Shown here in pieces: positions 1 through 7,690 of a DNA stretch of 64,000 bases (position 1 is the first letter of the stretch; every line of letters starts with the position of its first letter). A program made the translations under genes and the position numbers. The notes beneath the pieces are model-generated. The model had not been told where the DNA came from. It was given only the letters and a program-made list of their open reading frames with translations, and made no database searches. This DNA is from Clostridium cylindrosporum DSM 605 (GTDB lineage Bacteria; Bacillota; Clostridia; Clostridiales; Caloramatoraceae), in NCBI RefSeq assembly GCF_001047375.1, contig NZ_LFVU01000005.1:1-64000 (forward strand), written 5' to 3'.

Positions 1-54
1 ACCTGTGACCCCCTGCTTGTAAGGCAGGTGCTCTCCCAGCTGAGCTATGCTTCC
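1..54 (-). tRNA. tRNA-Val (TAC), cut by window edge
   Basis: The complement reads as the 5' acceptor, D arm and anticodon arm of a tRNA with anticodon loop CTTACAA (anticodon TAC). It is identical over this stretch to the complete tRNA-Val at 573-648. The 3' part lies outside the window. It has its own promoter just upstream (69-97), so it begins a second tRNA transcription unit. Confidence 0.93.
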
Positions 55-68
55 AGACTACATTATCT

Positions 69-97
69 ATATTATCATCCTAATATAAGTTTGTCAA
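69..97 (-). promoter_or_regulatory. Sigma-A promoter for the edge tRNA-Val unit
   Basis: On the minus strand TTGACA (92-97), a 17-base spacer and TAATAT (69-74) sit about 15 bases upstream of the mature tRNA 5' end at 54. Nearly consensus and correctly spaced. Confidence 0.8.
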
Positions 98-270
98 CAA
101 AATAAATAAAAAAAAATTAATTTTTTTTCAAACCACAATTAACCTTAATAAAATAAATTTTATATTAACTATAAGTATTCATTTTTATAAACTTTATAAT
201 TAATAATTTAAAATAGTTATTTTTGTAGTAATGCTTCAAAGTTATTATAAAACTTATATTTTTAACTACA

Positions 271-306
271 AAAACAAAAGTAGCCTATTTATTCAATAGA
301 CTACTT
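271..306 (-). terminator. Rho-independent terminator of the tRNA cluster
   Basis: Downstream of tRNA-Cys on the minus strand, a 12-bp stem (one G-T wobble) closes a short loop and is followed by a U-rich tract (complement of 271-279). It ends the Val-Asp-Phe-Cys transcript. The AT-rich stretch 98-270 shows nothing else. Confidence 0.75.
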
Positions 307-310
307 ACTT

Positions 311-385
<75 letters not shown>

Positions 386-400
386 ATATGTTAATAAAGA

Positions 401-476
401 TGGTGCCTCGAGCCGGAATCGAACCAGCGACACGGGGATTTTCAGTCCCCTGCTCTACCGACTGAGCTATCGAGGC
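401..476 (-). tRNA. tRNA-Phe (GAA)
   Basis: Complete cloverleaf on the complement: acceptor GCCTCGA/TCGAGGC, anticodon loop CTGAAAA (GAA), T loop TTCGATT, encoded CCA. Third gene of the tRNA unit. Confidence 0.96.
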
Positions 477-491
477 AAATAGTAATCAAAA

Positions 492-568
492 TGGCGACCC
501 AGAAGGGGCTCGAACCCTCGACCTCTGGCGTGACAGGCCAGCACTCTAACCAACTGAGCTACTGGGCC
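492..568 (-). tRNA. tRNA-Asp (GTC)
   Basis: Complete cloverleaf on the complement: acceptor GGCCCAG with CTGGGTC, anticodon loop CTGTCAC (GTC), discriminator G as expected for Asp, encoded CCA. Second gene of the tRNA unit. Confidence 0.96.
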
Positions 569-572
569 ATTT

Positions 573-648
573 TGGTGGAAACAACAGGGATCGAACCTGT
601 GACCCCCTGCTTGTAAGGCAGGTGCTCTCCCAGCTGAGCTATGCTTCC
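573..648 (-). tRNA. tRNA-Val (TAC)
   Basis: Complete cloverleaf on the complement: acceptor GGAAGCA, anticodon loop CTTACAA (TAC), encoded CCA. First gene of the Val-Asp-Phe-Cys unit. The same tRNA appears again at the window start, so the array contains at least two copies. It should decode the GTA specifier used by the valS T-box at 17.3 kb. Confidence 0.96.
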
Positions 649-714
649 ATAATTACTTTTATCTTCATATGTATTTTGTTGTTAGCAGGTAACTTCGCCC
701 TGCCGACATATATT

Positions 715-743
715 ATAATACATTAAACATTTATGCTTGTCAA
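715..743 (-). promoter_or_regulatory. Sigma-A promoter of the tRNA unit
   Basis: On the minus strand TTGACA (738-743), 17-base spacer and TATTAT (715-720). The transcript leader before tRNA-Val contains a small GCAGG/CCTGC hairpin at about 684-706. Confidence 0.85.
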
Positions 744-838
744 CACTTTTCAATAAAAAGTTTCCAAACTAATTTTTCATTAAAAAATGCATAGTAATAA
801 ATAGACTTCTAATTTATTACTATGCACTTTAACATAAT

Positions 839-1723
839 TTATAACTTAGCTTCTTTTATAAGTTCATCTATATCATCTGATGTAAATTTATATTCTTTTT
901 CACAGAAATGACATTCTACATTAATACTCTCTTCTTCTTCTTTAATCTTATTTAGTTCAGCTTCTCCAATTGATAGTAGGGTTTTTTCTACTCTCTCCCT
1001 TGAACAATCGCATTCATAATTAACCTCAATGGTTTCATAAATCTTAAGGTCCATATCATCAAAAAGAAGATTAATAATATCCTCTGCAGTTTTCCCCTCA
1101 GATATAAGAGTTGAAAGCGGTGGTATTTCCTCTAGTCTAAATGTAATAACATCCGCAAGCATTTCAGGGGCATCTGGCATCATTTGAATAATTAATGCTC
1201 CCGCTGACTTAATAGATGCATCTTCAGGATTTACTAAAACTCCTAAGGAAACCGCTGATGGAACTTGCTCAGAAACAGTAAAATAATAAGCAAGATCATC
1301 TCCTATTTCACCTGTATATATAGGAACTTGCCCAACATATGGTTCTCTTAATCCTAAGTCCCTAATAATATTCAAAACTCCATTTTTACCTACAGCGCCT
1401 CCTACATCTAGTTTTCCAGCCTCATTTGGAGGAAGAGTAACAGCTGGATTTGATATGTATCCCTTTACATTCCCTGTAGAGTTCGTCGCAACAAGAATAT
1501 TCCCTGCTTCACCTCCACCATTCATCGAGATAGTTATTTTGTCTTTTTCTCCCTTTGACATTAATCCAAGTATGCTTCCTGCACTTAAAAGTCTCCCAAG
1601 TGCTGCACTCGCTAGTGGACTTAAATTATGTACTTGTCTTGCTTTTTCAACTATATCTGTTGTAATCGCACAAAATATTCTTACATTTCCTTCATTTGCA
1701 GTTGCTCTTACTATATATCCCAT
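839..1723 (-). CDS. hslO: Hsp33 redox-activated chaperone
   Basis: 294 residues, full length for Hsp33, a cytosolic holdase switched on by oxidation and heat. The family's C-terminal zinc switch is present: a CxC pair at Cys238/Cys240 and a CxxC pair at Cys271/Cys274, which bind zinc when reduced and form disulfides when active. The ATG at 1721-1723 follows a clear AGGAGG (complement of 1729-1734). This site overlaps the stop of the upstream methyltransferase gene, so the two are cotranscribed and perhaps translationally coupled. The family assignment is firm; the functional link to the methyltransferase is not known. Confidence 0.96.
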   Translation of the reverse strand: MGYIVRATANEGNVRIFCAITTDIVEKARQVHNLSPLASAALGRLLSAGSILGLMSKGEKDKITISMNGGGEAGNILVATNSTGNVKGYISNPAVTLPPNEAGKLDVGGAVGKNGVLNIIRDLGLREPYVGQVPIYTGEIGDDLAYYFTVSEQVPSAVSLGVLVNPEDASIKSAGALIIQMMPDAPEMLADVITFRLEEIPPLSTLISEGKTAEDIINLLFDDMDLKIYETIEVNYECDCSRERVEKTLLSIGEAELNKIKEEEESINVECHFCEKEYKFTSDDIDELIKEAKL

Positions 1724-1732
1724 AAAAACCTC

Positions 1733-2473
1733 CTATTTTTTAGCTACAAAAACAACCCTTAAACTCTTTTCATCTGAAGGTTTATTTTCGTAATCATTAT
1801 AAGTGTTAACTGACTTAAATCCCGCTTCATAAAGAAGCTTCTTTATATAATTTGTATCATAGGCTCTTTGATAATGAACCTCATCAAACCTTTTATAGAT
1901 ATTACCTTCCCTCATAAAGAAGGTAATATACATCTCCACAATATTATCCTCCACATAATTATCCCATATGTAACACAAATCATCTTCATTTAGTGTAAAA
2001 CTTTTGTTTCCTATCTCATTTAGAAGCTTATAATTGCTACTTATATCAAAAACAAAGTACCCATCATCTGATAAATGTTCATATACAGATAAAAAACTAT
2101 TACTTATATCTTCATCTTCGGTTAAATAATTATATCCATCACAAAATGAAAATATATAGTTAAATTTTTTGTTAAGTGAGATATCTACCATATCTCCATT
2201 AACAAAATTAACTTTATAGTTTTTAAGTCTTAACTTTTCCTCTGCAACATTAAGCATCTCCTCTGAGATATCAAGTGCTGTAACTTCTAAGCCTATTTCC
2301 TTAAGACAAAGAGTCATGTTCCCTGTGCCACAGCCAAGCTCTAAGCATTTTTTCCCTTTAATAACTTCATCATTACTTTTAAAATATCCTTCTATAAATT
2401 GCTTCCATTTATCATAATCCATTTCAATCATCTTATCATAGACCTGTGAAATGTATGTATACTGCTCATTCAT
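1733..2473 (-). CDS. Class I SAM-dependent methyltransferase
   Basis: 246 residues. Motif I LELGCGTGN at about 44-52 binds S-adenosylmethionine, and an acidic residue ending the next strand (ALDIS) should contact the ribose. The core is the Methyltransf_25/11 type, probably a small-molecule methyltransferase. The substrate cannot be read from the sequence. First gene of a two-gene unit with hslO, with a possible promoter at 2507-2534. Confidence 0.85.
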   Translation of the reverse strand: MNEQYTYISQVYDKMIEMDYDKWKQFIEGYFKSNDEVIKGKKCLELGCGTGNMTLCLKEIGLEVTALDISEEMLNVAEEKLRLKNYKVNFVNGDMVDISLNKKFNYIFSFCDGYNYLTEDEDISNSFLSVYEHLSDDGYFVFDISSNYKLLNEIGNKSFTLNEDDLCYIWDNYVEDNIVEMYITFFMREGNIYKRFDEVHYQRAYDTNYIKKLLYEAGFKSVNTYNDYENKPSDEKSLRVVFVAKK

Positions 2474-2506
2474 CTAATCATCCCCTAAAAGATTTTACTT
2501 AAAATA

Positions 2507-2534
2507 TTATTATCTATTTATCATGAAAAATCAA
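2507..2534 (-). promoter_or_regulatory. Possible promoter of the methyltransferase-hslO unit
   Basis: On the minus strand TTGATT (2529-2534), 16-base spacer, TAATAA (2507-2512). Acceptable but not strong. Confidence 0.45.
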
Positions 2535-2544
2535 CTTAGATCTA

Positions 2545-2578
2545 AATTGGTTACACTTGCATCCAATTGTAACCAATT
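2545..2578. promoter_or_regulatory. Inverted repeat, candidate operator upstream of manA
   Basis: Two perfect 11-base arms, AATTGGTTACA (2545-2555) and TGTAACCAATT (2568-2578), are separated by 12 bases. An extra CCAATT half-site lies inside at 2563-2568, exactly 10 bases before the one at 2573-2578. No U-tract follows, so it is not a terminator. The site lies between the divergent methyltransferase and manA genes, about 50 bases before the manA start: the layout of a repressor or activator site. No regulator gene is adjacent. Confidence 0.55.
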
Positions 2579-2627
2579 CATACCTATATGAATACTTTAA
2601 ATAAAAGAGCAGTTTAGGGGGAAAGTT

Positions 2628-3578
2628 ATGTTTTATCCTCTTTTTTTAACACCATTTTTTAAGGAATGTGTTTGGGGTGGAGATAATTTAAGACAAAAAC
2701 TAAATAAAGACTACTCAGGTAGTAAAATTGGAGAAAGCTTTGAAGTGTCTTGCCACAAGGATTTTTTATGTAAAATTAAAAATGGGATATTTAAAGATAT
2801 TTATCTTAAAACCCTTGTAGATATATATCCAGTTGAAATTCTTGGAAAAAACATCAACTCTGATTTTTTCCCTTTAATTATAAAATTCCTTGATGCAAGT
2901 AGTAGACTTTCTGTTCAGGTTCATCCAAATGACTTTTATGCTATGAAAAAATCTTATTCTCTAGGAAAAAACGAACTTTGGTACGTTGTTTATGCAAATG
3001 AAAATAGCAAAATAGTTTTAGGATTAAAAGATAATGTTACAAAGGCAGATATTAAAAATTCTATAGAAAAAAACAATATAGAATCACTACTCAACATAGA
3101 AAATATAAGTGTTGGTGATGCTATATTTATCCCATCTGGGACTGTGCATGCACTGCTTGAAGATACAATAGTTCTAGAAGTTCAACAAAGCAGCGATATA
3201 ACATATAGATTATATGACTGGGATAGAAATGAAAATGGAAAGAGACGAGAACTTCATATTGATGATGCTTTAAATGTTATAGACATTTCATCTAGGGGAA
3301 AAATAATTAGATCTTCCGAGTATATAGATGAAGACTTTTATAATCTCCTAGATATTAAAGACTTTACTGTTGATTATCTAAAAATTAAAAATTCACTTAT
3401 CTCAAGTCCAGACCTTAGAAGTTTTCATATATACACATGTGTTGATGGAAATGGAAGAATAATATATAAAAACCAAAGCCAAAGCATATCAAGAGGAAAT
3501 AGCATACTTATTCCTGCATCATTAGGTGAGTATGAAATTAGAGGGAATTTGGAAGTTATAAAAATATATGTAAAGTAG
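2628..3578 (+). CDS. manA: Mannose-6-phosphate isomerase, class I
   Basis: 316 residues, the usual length of the short Firmicute form. It interconverts mannose 6-phosphate and fructose 6-phosphate in the cytosol. Zinc-site residues are visible: QVHPND (His99), KNELWYV (Glu116) and SGTVHALLE (His about 173), plus the RLYDWDR segment near the active site. The start follows a GGGGG-type ribosome site at 2616-2620. It is monocistronic, with a hairpin just after its stop. No sugar transporter is adjacent; regulation may come from the inverted repeat at 2545-2578. Confidence 0.93.
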   Translation: MFYPLFLTPFFKECVWGGDNLRQKLNKDYSGSKIGESFEVSCHKDFLCKIKNGIFKDIYLKTLVDIYPVEILGKNINSDFFPLIIKFLDASSRLSVQVHPNDFYAMKKSYSLGKNELWYVVYANENSKIVLGLKDNVTKADIKNSIEKNNIESLLNIENISVGDAIFIPSGTVHALLEDTIVLEVQQSSDITYRLYDWDRNENGKRRELHIDDALNVIDISSRGKIIRSSEYIDEDFYNLLDIKDFTVDYLKIKNSLISSPDLRSFHIYTCVDGNGRIIYKNQSQSISRGNSILIPASLGEYEIRGNLEVIKIYVK

Positions 3579-3582
3579 TATT

Positions 3583-3616
3583 AACCCCCACTAAAGATAA
3601 ATCCTCAGTGGGGGTT
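3583..3616 (+). terminator. Hairpin after manA
   Basis: A 10-bp perfect stem AACCCCCACT/AGTGGGGGTT closes a 14-base loop. The U-tract is poor on either strand, so termination strength is uncertain; it lies between the convergent manA and queT genes. Confidence 0.5.
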
Positions 3617-3648
3617 GTCATTAATGGATTAGCTACTATATTTAATGC

Positions 3649-4134
3649 TTATCCCTTTAACATGTTTATAAACTTTTCTTTTTTACTTATTAATTTAAAT
3701 AAGGGATAGGCAATTATCGTCATTATTATGAATTCACTTATCATAATTGGTATTACAGTTGCAATAAAAGGTAGCTTTTGAAGAAGGTAGAGTTCAAGAC
3801 CAACTATAAGTGGTATAAATAAACTTGGCCAAAGTGAAGCTCTAAATAGATTTTTAGACCTAGCAATAAATATTACACTTAGTGCTGTAGATAGTGTTCC
3901 AAATACTACATCATATATTCCTAGTGGACTAAATAGATTAGCTATAGCACAGCCTATTACTAGAGATACTCCATATAATGGATTTATAAAAGCTAAGAGG
4001 TTTAAAACTTCCGAAATTCTAAATTGAATAGCTCCATATCCAATAGGAGCAACTGCTATAGTTAGTACTACATAAAGTGCTGCAACTATCCCTACCTTTG
4101 TTATCTGCTTTGTAGTTAATTTTGATATTTTCAT
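3649..4134 (-). CDS. queT: QueT-type queuosine-precursor transporter (ECF S component)
   Basis: 161 residues with about five hydrophobic segments. The N-terminal half carries the QueT signature (GYGAIQFRISEVLNLLAF, then NPLYGVSLVIGCAIANLFSP, split here in two). QueT proteins are substrate-binding membrane subunits of energy-coupling-factor transporters and are thought to import preQ1 or a related 7-deazaguanine. The shared ATPase and T subunits are not nearby, as is normal for group II ECF systems. A preQ1-I-like riboswitch overlaps the ribosome site, which supports the substrate. Confidence 0.93.
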   Translation of the reverse strand: MKISKLTTKQITKVGIVAALYVVLTIAVAPIGYGAIQFRISEVLNLLAFINPLYGVSLVIGCAIANLFSPLGIYDVVFGTLSTALSVIFIARSKNLFRASLWPSLFIPLIVGLELYLLQKLPFIATVIPIMISEFIIMTIIAYPLFKLISKKEKFINMLKG

Positions 4135-4144
4135 TTATTCTCCT

Positions 4145-4186
4145 CCTGTTTTATTGTTTATTGAGCTGGTTCACCAGGCACAGCTC
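4145..4186 (-). promoter_or_regulatory. preQ1-I-like riboswitch upstream of queT
   Basis: On the minus strand GAGCTG (4181-4186) pairs with CAGCTC (4163-4168) around a 12-base loop. An A-rich tail follows, then CAGG (4145-4148), which is part of the AGGAGG ribosome site and can pair with CCTG (4175-4178) in the loop. A short stem, A-rich tail and H-type pseudoknot occluding the ribosome site are the plan of class I preQ1 riboswitches. Genomic position before queT agrees. A fit to the covariance model was not tested. Confidence 0.7.
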
Positions 4187-4222
4187 ACCTTGTTAATATT
4201 TTTATAGAAAACATACAGATGG

Positions 4223-4231
4223 ATTATATCA
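4223..4231 (-). promoter_or_regulatory. Extended -10 promoter of queT
   Basis: The minus strand reads TGATATAAT (TGnTATAAT), placing the start about 30 bases before the riboswitch stem. No good -35 is visible. Confidence 0.5.
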
Positions 4232-4273
4232 TAAATTAACACAGATTATGTCATATTCAGTATTTTTGAAATA

Positions 4274-4504
4274 TTACTTATTCCACTTTCTACCTTCTAA
4301 TTTATTACGCTTAGTCATAATTCCACCTATTTTTCCTGCTTCACTTGAAGTTAGTCCATCCCAACCAACCTCTTTCACTTTATCTAAAAGCCCCAGTTCT
4401 TCAGCAATTTCATATTTTATTTTCTCTCTTTCCTTCATTTCTTCTGTTAATTCTTTATTAGACATGATTTTTGCTTTAACCTTTTTCTTAAATGGTGTAG
4501 CCAT
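4274..4504 (-). CDS. Alpha/beta-type small acid-soluble spore protein
   Basis: 76 residues. The middle and end carry the SASP pattern: KYEIAEELGLLDKV containing the GPR protease site around Glu-Ile-Ala, then GWDGLTSSEAGKIGG and MTKR. It resembles the divergent Ssp4-like clostridial branch with Trp and LTSxExGKIGG rather than the major SspA/B forms. SASPs coat DNA in the forespore and are degraded by GPR at germination. A strong AAGGAGGC precedes the start. Expression by sigma-G is expected, but no convincing sigma-G promoter was identified by eye. This gene marks the host as a spore former. Confidence 0.88.
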   Translation of the reverse strand: MATPFKKKVKAKIMSNKELTEEMKEREKIKYEIAEELGLLDKVKEVGWDGLTSSEAGKIGGIMTKRNKLEGRKWNK

Positions 4505-4724
4505 ATAAAAGCCTCCTTAAGAATATTTAAGTTTATTTTACCCCTATAAAAATTTCCTATTCTATTTTTTTTACATAACTAATATGCAAGTTATTAATTG
4601 TAATCATTCAAATTAACAATAATTCTTATTAAGAAATTATTTATGTTATCTTTTTATCAAAAGCAATATTAATAAAGATTTCACAAAACATTTTTCATTA
4701 CAAATAGTATAATTTGCAATATTG

Positions 4725-4733
4725 TGTTATAAT
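4725..4733 (+). promoter_or_regulatory. Extended -10 promoter of asd
   Basis: TGTTATAAT (TGn-TATAAT) lies about 47 bases before the asd start. No good -35 at the usual distance. The rest of the 4505-4779 gap is AT-rich with no riboswitch visible; in particular no lysine element was recognised. Confidence 0.6.
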
Positions 4734-4779
4734 AGCCTTCATAAAGGTATAAGATATAACGCTTCAAGGAGGTACAATT

Positions 4780-5766
4780 ATGGGAGTTAAATTAGCACTT
4801 GTAGGGGCAACTGGTATGGTTGGAAGAACTTTTCTAACTGTATTAAAGGAAAGAAATTTCCCAATTGACGAATTATATTTATTCTCATCAGCAAAATCAG
4901 CTGGTGAAAAGGTTGAATTCAATGGTAAGGAATATACTGTTGAAGAACTTACTGAAACTTCATTTGATAGAGGTATAGACATTGCACTATTCTCAGCTGG
5001 TGGAGATGTTAGTAAGAAGTTTGCACCTATTGCAGCATCAAAGGGATGTACTGTAGTAGATAATAGTAGTGCATGGAGAATGGACAAGGAAGTTCCACTT
5101 GTTGTTCCAGAAGTTAATGCTGAAGATATTAAATGGAATAAGGGTATTATAGCAAACCCTAACTGTTCAACTATTCAAGCTATGGTTGCACTTAAGCCAC
5201 TTGATAATAAGTACAAAATTAAAAGAGTTATATACTCAACTTACCAAGCAGTAGCTGGTGCTGGAGTTGCAGGATATGCAGATCTTGAAGAAGGTTCACT
5301 TAATGGGGCTGCTCCTAAGAAGTTCCAACATCAAATAGCATATAACCTAATTCCACATATTGATGTATTTATGGAAAATGGCTATACAAAGGAAGAAACT
5401 AAGATGATTGAAGAAACTAAGAAGATTCTTCATAGAGATGATATTAAGGTAACTGCTACAACAGTTAGAGTTCCTGTATACTATGGACACAGCGAATCTA
5501 TTAATATCGAACTTGAAAACGAATTTGATGTTAATGAAGTTCGTGATCTTCTAGCTTCATCAGATGGAATCGTTGTTATGGATGATCCATCAAAAAATGA
5601 ATACCCAATGCCTGCTCTACTAGCTGGTCGTGATGAAGTTTTCGTTGGAAGAATCAGAAGAGACGAATCAGTAGATAACGGAATTAACATGTGGGTTGTT
5701 GCTGACAACATAAGAAAAGGTGCTGCAACAAATGCTGTTCAAATAGCTGAACTACTTGTTAAATAA
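4780..5766 (+). CDS. asd: Aspartate-semialdehyde dehydrogenase
   Basis: 328 residues, full length. It reduces aspartyl phosphate to aspartate semialdehyde with NADPH, at the branch to lysine/diaminopimelate, threonine and methionine. Visible features are the GATGMVG nucleotide-binding loop (9-15), catalytic Cys129 in NPNCSTIQ, and HRDDIKVTATTVRVPV near the C-terminal domain. The start has AAGGAGG nearby. First gene of the diaminopimelate block but closed by its own strong terminator, so dapA onward uses a separate promoter. Confidence 0.97.
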   Translation: MGVKLALVGATGMVGRTFLTVLKERNFPIDELYLFSSAKSAGEKVEFNGKEYTVEELTETSFDRGIDIALFSAGGDVSKKFAPIAASKGCTVVDNSSAWRMDKEVPLVVPEVNAEDIKWNKGIIANPNCSTIQAMVALKPLDNKYKIKRVIYSTYQAVAGAGVAGYADLEEGSLNGAAPKKFQHQIAYNLIPHIDVFMENGYTKEETKMIEETKKILHRDDIKVTATTVRVPVYYGHSESINIELENEFDVNEVRDLLASSDGIVVMDDPSKNEYPMPALLAGRDEVFVGRIRRDESVDNGINMWVVADNIRKGAATNAVQIAELLVK

Positions 5767-5787
5767 TTAAAATTATTAATAATATTT

Positions 5788-5825
5788 ATGGCACGCAAAG
5801 TGCGTGCCATATTTTAGCTTTTTTA
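5788..5825 (+). terminator. Terminator after asd
   Basis: Perfect 10-bp stem ATGGCACGCA/TGCGTGCCAT with a 3-base loop followed by ATTTTAGCTTTTTT. Confidence 0.9.
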
Positions 5826-5911
5826 TTTTATTTTTATATCCATATTAATTGGATAGTGAATCCTTCTAAAATTTTTTTCTATTTATTGAAGCGATTCATT
5901 CTTATGTTAAA

Positions 5912-5940
5912 TTGCAAAAATCTCTCTATATGCATATAAT
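5912..5940 (+). promoter_or_regulatory. Sigma-A promoter of dapA-dapB
   Basis: TTGCAA (5912-5917), 17-base spacer, TATAAT (5935-5940), leaving a short leader before dapA. Confidence 0.85.
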
Positions 5941-5973
5941 GAAAATAAGTTTGAAATGAAAGGATGAATGTTC

Positions 5974-6852
5974 ATGAGTATTTTTACTGGTTCAGGAGTT
6001 GCAATCGTTACACCATTTAACGAAACTGGAGTGGACTTTAAAAAATTAGAAGAACTTTTAAATTGGCATATAGAGAAAGGTACAGACGCTATTGTTGTTT
6101 GTGGAACAACTGGAGAAGCATCAACAATGTCAGAAACCGAAAGAAAAGAAACTATTAAATTCACAGTAGATGTAGTTAAGGGAAGAATCCCTGTTATTGC
6201 AGGAACAGGAAGTAATAATACAGCTACTTCAGTAGAAATGAGTAAATGGGCGGAAAGTATTGGTGTTGACGGTTTACTTGTAATTACGCCATACTACAAT
6301 AAAACTACTCAAGCAGGATGTATAAAGCACTTCGAAGCTGTAGCTACGAATGTTAATATTCCTATAATAGTATATAATGTTCCATCTAGAACAGGCCTTA
6401 ACATTCAACCTAGCACTTTAGTAGAAATAGCTAAATTACCTAATATACTTGCTATAAAGGAAGCTAGTGGGGATATTAGCCAAATAGCAGAAATTGCTCG
6501 TGTTTGTCCTAACCTAGATATATACTCAGGAAATGATGATCAAATAGTTCCTATAATGTCACTTGGTGGTAAGGGTGTTATTTCCGTTGTTGCAAATATA
6601 CTCCCAACTGAAACACATGATATATGTGCAAAATATCTTTCAGGTGACACTAAGGCAGCTCTTGCACTTCAACTTGAGATGCTACCTCTAATAAATTCAT
6701 TATTCATAGAGTGTAATCCTATACCTGTTAAAGCGGCTCTTAATATACTAGGTAAAAATGTAGGCTCTTTAAGACTTCCATTAGTAGACATGTCAGATAG
6801 TGGCAAGGAAATTCTACTAAAGGCTATTAAAGACTACGGACTAAATGCATAG
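5974..6852 (+). CDS. dapA: 4-hydroxy-tetrahydrodipicolinate synthase
   Basis: 292 residues from the chosen start. It condenses pyruvate with aspartate semialdehyde, the committed step to diaminopimelate and lysine and also the source of spore dipicolinate. TIM-barrel features visible are GTTGEAST, the YYNKT segment with the proton-relay Tyr, and AIKEASGD with the Schiff-base lysine. Two in-frame ATGs exist at 5968 and 5974; the second lies about 10 bases from the AAAGG site and begins [15 protein letters not shown] as in relatives. The stop lies ten bases before dapB, giving tight coupling. Confidence 0.97.
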   Translation: MSIFTGSGVAIVTPFNETGVDFKKLEELLNWHIEKGTDAIVVCGTTGEASTMSETERKETIKFTVDVVKGRIPVIAGTGSNNTATSVEMSKWAESIGVDGLLVITPYYNKTTQAGCIKHFEAVATNVNIPIIVYNVPSRTGLNIQPSTLVEIAKLPNILAIKEASGDISQIAEIARVCPNLDIYSGNDDQIVPIMSLGGKGVISVVANILPTETHDICAKYLSGDTKAALALQLEMLPLINSLFIECNPIPVKAALNILGKNVGSLRLPLVDMSDSGKEILLKAIKDYGLNA

Positions 6853-6862
6853 AGGTGAAACG

Positions 6863-7615
6863 ATGAAAATTCTTTTATTTGGATGTAACGGAAGAGTTGG
6901 CCAAGTACTAACTCGTATTATAGATGAATCAAATGATATGGAAACTGTTTGCGGTGTAGATAGAAATCCTGAAAAGGCATCTAATAACTACCCTGTTTAC
7001 ACTTCTTTAAAGGATGTAAAGGAAAATGTTGATGTTGTTATTGACTTTTCAAACCATAGTTGCTTAAGTGGATTATTAGAATTCGGAAAATCTACTAAAA
7101 CTCCACTTGTAATATGTACTACTGGCTTTACAGATGAAGAAAAGGAAGCTATGAAGGAAGCATCTTGTGACTTCCCTATACTTCACTCTGGTAACATGTC
7201 AGTTGGTATAAACCTTTTACTATCTCTTGTAAAGAAGGCTGCAAATGTTTTATATCCTAACTTTGATATAGAAGTTATAGAAAAACACCATAATCAAAAA
7301 TTAGATTCTCCAAGTGGTACTGCTTTAATGATAGCAGATGCTATGAAGGAAGAACTTGATGACGATATAAAATATGTTCATGGAAGAGAAACAAAAACAG
7401 AAAAAAGAACTCAAACTGAAATAGGTATTCATGCTGTAAGAGCTGGTGGAATCTATGGTGAACACACTGCTCTATTTGCTAGCAACAATGAAATTGTGGA
7501 AGTTAAGCATACTGCCCTAACACGTGATGTTTTTGCAGATGGTGCTATAAAAGCTGCTAAGTTCCTAGTTACAAAAACAAATGGATACTATTCCATGAGT
7601 GATGTTATTAAATAA
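6863..7615 (+). CDS. dapB: 4-hydroxy-tetrahydrodipicolinate reductase
   Basis: 250 residues. It reduces the DapA product with NAD(P)H. The Rossmann loop GCNGRVG lies at 8-14, and the catalytic segment EKHHNQKLDSPSGTA is intact. The ATG at 6863 has GAGGTG (6852-6857) at correct spacing; an upstream in-frame start at 6845 overlaps dapA and has no ribosome site, so it is rejected. The gene is closed by a GC-rich hairpin before the next gene. Confidence 0.97.
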   Translation: MKILLFGCNGRVGQVLTRIIDESNDMETVCGVDRNPEKASNNYPVYTSLKDVKENVDVVIDFSNHSCLSGLLEFGKSTKTPLVICTTGFTDEEKEAMKEASCDFPILHSGNMSVGINLLLSLVKKAANVLYPNFDIEVIEKHHNQKLDSPSGTALMIADAMKEELDDDIKYVHGRETKTEKRTQTEIGIHAVRAGGIYGEHTALFASNNEIVEVKHTALTRDVFADGAIKAAKFLVTKTNGYYSMSDVIK

Positions 7616-7646
7616 TCATATTCATATTTTAAAAATTAGTTATCTT

Positions 7647-7673
7647 GCCCCTCTTTTTTAAGTGGGGCTTTCT
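7647..7673 (+). terminator. Terminator between dapB and the aminotransferase
   Basis: GCCCC...GGGGC stem extended by CTT/AAG around one T-T mismatch, followed by TTTCTT. It sits only 18 bases before the next start codon, so some readthrough or attenuation is possible. Confidence 0.65.
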
Positions 7674-7690
7674 TAAAATTGGAGGCTATT

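Noticed and set aside
1455-1793. ORF opposite hslO
   Set aside because: Antisense to a well-supported gene, without its own ribosome site or family match.
4764-5087. ORF opposite asd
   Set aside because: Antisense shadow of asd with Ser/Leu/Pro-rich composition.
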